Source: Bacillota bacterium (GTDB lineage Bacteria > Bacillota_I > Bacilli_A > Izemoplasmatales > UBA1188). From it: a stretch of DNA of 64,000 nucleotides. The notes under the pieces were generated by a model, which did no database searches, was not told the origin of the DNA, and was given only the letters and a program-made list of their open reading frames with translations. Shown in pieces: positions 62,401-64,000 of this stretch (positions are counted from its first letter, which is position 1; each line of letters starts with the position of its first letter). The translations under genes were made by a program, and so were the position numbers. The stretch covers positions 1-64,000 of the forward strand of contig JAEYPN010000030.1 of the NCBI GenBank assembly GCA_023410715.1. The letters are read 5' to 3'.

Positions 62401-64000
62401 ACTAATGCATCTAAACAAGATGGTAGTACTTTAAACTCCATTTATGATTCAAAAACAAAAACCTGGTATTTGGATCAACCTGTTTCATATAATAATATCT
62501 TAGGTGATGAGGACAAAATAAATGGTAGTTGGGTTTTAGCAGATAAACAAGACGGTACAACTTTATACTCAATTTATGATTCAACTACAACCAAATGGTA
62601 TTTAGATCAACCGGTTTCATATAATGGTATTCTTGATGAAGAAGATAAGAGCTATCAATATGTTTTAGCTGATGTAAAAAATTATATTTATAGCAGTTCA
62701 AATGGTAAATGGTATTTAGATCAACCTGTTTCATATGATGGAGTTCTTGATGAAAAAGATCGTGTATTCCAATGGGTTATAGCTGATGCTCAGGATGGTT
62801 CAACTCCACACTCAATTTATGATTCAGCAACTGAAATCTATTATCTTGATCAGCCAACTACAAATGGTAAATTAGGTGATGAAGATCAAGTAAATGGTAG
62901 TTGGGTCTTAGCTGACTATCAAGATGGAACTTCATTAAATACAATTTATGATAATAAGACTAAAAAATACTATGTTGATCAAATTGTTTCATATAATGGG
63001 GTTTTAGGTGATGAAGATAAAAAAGTTGTAGTAACAAGTTCTACATCAAGTGAAATCTATTATGAGATTCCAAGTTCAATCGGAAAAGTTAATTATAAAC
63101 CAGGAACAAATCACTTAGGATCGATTAGACTGTCATTTAAGGTATATAATTTTAGAGATAAAACAGATTTAAGTGATATAATAACCTTATATCGTTATGA
63201 TTCAAGAACTGGACAAAAAGTATTAGTTCCTCTAATGAATGGAGATATTATTAATTACACATTAATTGGTGGAGTCGTAACAAATGATAATAAAAATTTT
63301 GATAATTTAAATAAATCATGGAGTTATGGAACACTTGATTTTGAATTATCATTATCACAGGATTTACAAGGCGGACTTTATTATGTCTATGTGTCACTTG
63401 GGACAGATGAATCTACTGATTACTATATCGCGTTTACGAAGATGAAGTCACCTGAACCAATTGTCACTGAGCTTGAATATGATGGAAATTCAATAATTCC
63501 TGAATATGAAAATCTTGATGATGAAACAAATTCTAACCGTTTTATCACATCATATACTAGTTACATTGAATTTGGCAAACATTATTTAGAAGGTGTAACT
63601 GATAAATCAATGTATTTTGATGATTTAAGAACAATTGTTGATGTGTATTACAATGAAATAACCGGTAATAATTTACCTGATTATTTAACAAAACTAAGAA
63701 TATCGCAATATTCAACAATTGAAAGCATTACATTTTCACTTGATTCATCATCAACTGCTTCACATCATAGATATATAATCACTTATACAATCTTGGCTGA
63801 AGATGGACTTACTAGAGGAACATTTATTCATTATATTGAAGAAATGAATGTTGATGTAAAAATTAAAGAAACATTTATTAATGGTAATACTGTTGATGCT
63901 CAAAATAAAGTCTCATTTGCAAGAGAAGAAGCCCCTTTAATACATGTTGAATATGGTTTAACAGATATTTATAATTGGCAATACTTTTCATGCACAAGTA
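56488..64000 (+). CDS. Giant repeat-containing surface protein (3' end beyond the window)
   Basis: At least 2,504 codons are open from the ATG at 56488 (AGGAGGTGAA upstream) to the window edge. A signal peptide covers about residues 1-40 ('KKTMVLVLSILTSFFITL...VYGDG'). The N-terminal two thirds hold beta-solenoid units with GLUG-like cores ('GTFDGQGFTITNLFLKP', 'SVGGLVGQGSG', 'SIGGLIGLSDN', 'YVGGLIGTGT') and many 'NTGNI'-type turns, a pattern of adhesins. A cadherin-like-looking stretch follows. Eight copies of the repeat shared with the first gene lie at residues about 1855-2180, and then further beta domains. It is probably a secreted cell-surface adhesin. The C-terminal anchor is not visible. 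Confidence 0.88.
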   Translation, partial: MTRKIKNVIKKTMVLVLSILTSFFITLQISETSNVKKVYGDGYSGDLYNPSYGSSFMNIDPSVANPSNYVSFSEFMEVTYGETQFVNGKIVITSPGIFTDEIITNEEQVVLDQYSQKKIVIGSADELYYFSYLCHMQYKNNNSNGNINIPRNYYMSLYYVLGDDIDYVDASRYMRLFIPVGDSVSKFTGTFDGQGFTITNLFLKPIESSDVYEESYGGLEYYSFFSETSSNAIIKDFGLINPTIIQTIAFNQMFYTSYVVGRNYGLVDHVYVIDDRGNSSGISAEGGFFISGLVSKNYGTFTNAYYSSRLISSTSVTEKTGSNPIIIDNFGSMSHVYFDRSILNEEFTVCSSNNACDVTNGYIIDATVSNFDPSTIVYNNTLIGLSTSQFQNETYFKSDNWFNNTSYGTSAQMRLHDTYPILKGFYYNSTYDAYEITDATDLVYMISIFSKASYYRNQKYILVNNLDMDQIGPKAYKGGETAFSGVLTSLPIKINETQYITNRGQNYNYPYYAIFNLKINVGSAFGNIYSYGLFAYLSGKIENIAIVNAEISPLDASANDFNYSIGIVAGKLLNGRISNVHVSGNITLKTKASTNAIGKISVGGLVGQGSGMIINSSASGIINGEVHEANNYMNSSSIGGLIGLSDNIIVTGSRSVINISGISFTSANAITQNITTYVGGLIGTGTTSDFNTSHNDGSITINENGFYNGNLYVGGIIGKLTQANAIISEITNRGKITVNFTNFGTKTYLMTTRISGVMSVQSALRNPEFYGVGNTGNIEIKNKNISSSEFTNTNASIDVKVAGVINANSTHIISKGLHNSGNITGDLAIISGVTGVISAENSTSTVYTDLSKSYNSGNLTLTTSNVITHHDIFVSGIAFGKYMVLDNLRNTGNISIKISHSSTLSLNASGSYKTFKVVGNFEEVSLNRNIANCYNEGKINLITENITDNSFKFNTYVSGICYKNDNRAIYSDASEESITANISKSGSLDNVLNTGEIYVNTYIYGMCVASGITSMNASLITNAFNIANIYVRNEGFAPSGDWGGSLFETAACGISYLLLNRYAQIKDSANAGSITAIEEVNTATNILASGIAGRNDVSETGATISNTSNNHFAKVMFAINYGQILAWNNAEASPTAPEQLTQGWFGLWSGGSNYEAKTKATGILASGVMSTVNVINYGNIYSPTLASGIFGYINVNLFTVSANQTYVANTINYGNIRRIIAKPSTTTSTGSFTAGNTTYYFTPSSSNLNNYFLGGAIGNIRTKENISGLSAFLEIFSTESFNINFSYLINFDQLIDMVGFNIKSASFSAVNALITTNSNDTSAEPFESLKPYAFSDAPATQTTNMGIFSSDFPLKNPPDTPEFKGIETNELIPEYISFIPYNKVNGKIRDIVFGTNVSEQNQNIYGIYALASTQGVVNGQYIPENFNWSGIDPEIGGEADSSWRGEEGNNLTIIFSGKMNQLSQSVSTAIFDLELVSTTDSTIKLKKPVIDLKNSTLTYYVSKNSKEYLTGWTSGELEQVILGKQKTKTEYVLASANNYNFGGVSNITNIRILHGTDIIKEDTTYYKNPVTVAETKIKNESNTLGRLILKNSGTNNYVPVGDYLLSGSSYVDIYDKYYAGTLDVEFISHTPYTISGFLQTHYFYQSKGSIIQKGLDQSIAKNFDILQPTSVTTWFSSSTYQLAFTSGTVVNKTNGPYSAKDSNFYVYAGARTDYAKTYVLVQYTYLDLSDPESEVIFVPNEKSAYKTNYNDGYKLAYGANLVQMDYNKETYSDWKDNLAYVPRYSGEFKSLTNGENLGKITVMAQDGETTSTYTIQIEYVEAQSIKDLDAVYVNNVALSPDWVLAGNQTGTTPNSIYDPVTKKWYIDQKNGYNGILGNEDKVNNEWVEIPDQKITNHWIFDSTTNKYYVDQPIYNGTLGNEDKVDGSFVLAVPQSSTTEHAIYDLQTGNYYLDQPVYNNILGVEDMVTNRWTNASKQDGSTLNSIYDSKTKTWYLDQPVSYNNILGDEDKINGSWVLADKQDGTTLYSIYDSTTTKWYLDQPVSYNGILDEEDKSYQYVLADVKNYIYSSSNGKWYLDQPVSYDGVLDEKDRVFQWVIADAQDGSTPHSIYDSATEIYYLDQPTTNGKLGDEDQVNGSWVLADYQDGTSLNTIYDNKTKKYYVDQIVSYNGVLGDEDKKVVVTSSTSSEIYYEIPSSIGKVNYKPGTNHLGSIRLSFKVYNFRDKTDLSDIITLYRYDSRTGQKVLVPLMNGDIINYTLIGGVVTNDNKNFDNLNKSWSYGTLDFELSLSQDLQGGLYYVYVSLGTDESTDYYIAFTKMKSPEPIVTELEYDGNSIIPEYENLDDETNSNRFITSYTSYIEFGKHYLEGVTDKSMYFDDLRTIVDVYYNEITGNNLPDYLTKLRISQYSTIESITFSLDSSSTASHHRYIITYTILAEDGLTRGTFIHYIEEMNVDVKIKETFINGNTVDAQNKVSFAREEAPLIHVEYGLTDIYNWQYFSCTS
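62050..63027 (+). repeat. Coding tandem repeats (8 units) in the giant protein
   Basis: Eight consecutive units of about 36-44 residues. The consensus begins 'SIYDSxTxKWYLDQPVSYNG', continues 'xLGDEDKVNGSWVLAD' and ends 'QDGTT'. Conserved points are WY-x-D-Q-P, N/D-G, L, a D/E-D pair and W-V. The spacing of N/D-G-x-L-x-x-x-D faintly resembles calcium loops of dockerins and thrombospondin type 3 repeats, but positions 1 and 3 are not acidic. Confidence 0.9.

Noticed and set aside
1..64000. Recoding of TGA as tryptophan (Mollicutes code 4)
   Set aside because: TGA ends several well-bounded genes (for example at 14825, 28697, 35263 and 47378) and Trp is encoded by TGG throughout.
1..64000. CRISPR arrays, tRNA or rRNA genes
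   Set aside because: I saw no regularly spaced direct repeats outside coding sequence and no tRNA-like T-loop or rRNA core sequence.
56488..64000. Bacterial toxin or polyketide-type megaprotein
   Set aside because: No catalytic motifs are seen. The signal peptide and repeated beta-type units point to a structural surface protein.

Overview
The window is very AT-rich DNA with dense genes, strong Shine-Dalgarno sites, TTGACA/TATAAT promoters and the standard code: TGA ends several genes (for example at 14825, 28697 and 47378) and TGG encodes Trp. It looks like a low-GC Bacillota/Mycoplasmatota-type bacterium, perhaps a walled relative of the Acholeplasma/Izemoplasma/RF39 branch. It keeps peptidoglycan enzymes (D,D-carboxypeptidase, PASTA-type PBP) and has a PPi-type phosphofructokinase and an MsmX-like ATPase with an unusually long C-terminus. 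The lineage is an inference from family content, not a proven placement.

Layout. 1-2100: the start of a minus-strand gene at the left edge, a decayed acyltransferase, a PlsC-like acyltransferase and a decayed Nudix gene. 2093-5618: a TetR regulator divergent from an MMPL/RND exporter, with repeats and a palindrome between them. 5855-9406: an Smr protein, a PAP2/YwaF-like membrane pair, and a beta-helix protein without a signal peptide. 9732-11946: dacA and galE. 12173-22661: an exopolysaccharide locus with a winged-helix/Rossmann regulator, an aminotransferase, an initiating phospho-sugar transferase, two acyltransferase-like proteins, three glycosyltransferases, a Wzy-like polymerase, a TupA-like ATP-grasp enzyme and a Wzx flippase. 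22732-27192 (minus strand): a UDP-uronic acid operon (HTH-fused galacturonokinase-like kinase, nucleotidyltransferase, UDP-glucuronate 4-epimerase, UDP-glucose dehydrogenase). 27629-31038: a membrane acyltransferase, a wecB remnant, Pfp behind a leader terminator, and a second YwaF-like protein. 31285-35265: a hybrid histidine kinase, a separate Hpt protein and a class B PBP. 35467-46091: a galactan utilisation operon (LacI regulator with operator, GH35, GH53, and a complete sugar ABC transporter with its own ATPase). 46215-53952: a DUF3737 protein, an AbrB-ABC exporter operon, an alpha/beta hydrolase, two small membrane proteins, a GH18 lipoprotein and PepT.

The most striking region is 54095-64000. 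A c-di-GMP-I (GEMM) riboswitch with its own promoter and intrinsic terminator precedes two small TasA/camelysin-like proteins with SipW-type N-termini and a giant open reading frame of at least 2,504 codons that leaves the window. The first small protein and the giant protein share a family of roughly 40-residue tandem repeats (WYxDQP...NGxLGxEDKVNGxWV) that I do not recognise. In the small protein the repeat block seems to be inserted inside the TasA-like domain. This reads as a c-di-GMP-switched surface-fibre or adhesin system built with an undescribed repeat module.

The polysaccharide genes fit together: the uronic-acid operon supplies UDP-GlcA and UDP-GalA, and the convergent exopolysaccharide locus includes a TupA-like ATP-grasp enzyme, a family known from teichuronopeptide synthesis. 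The galactan operon is a separate catabolic unit under LacI-type control.
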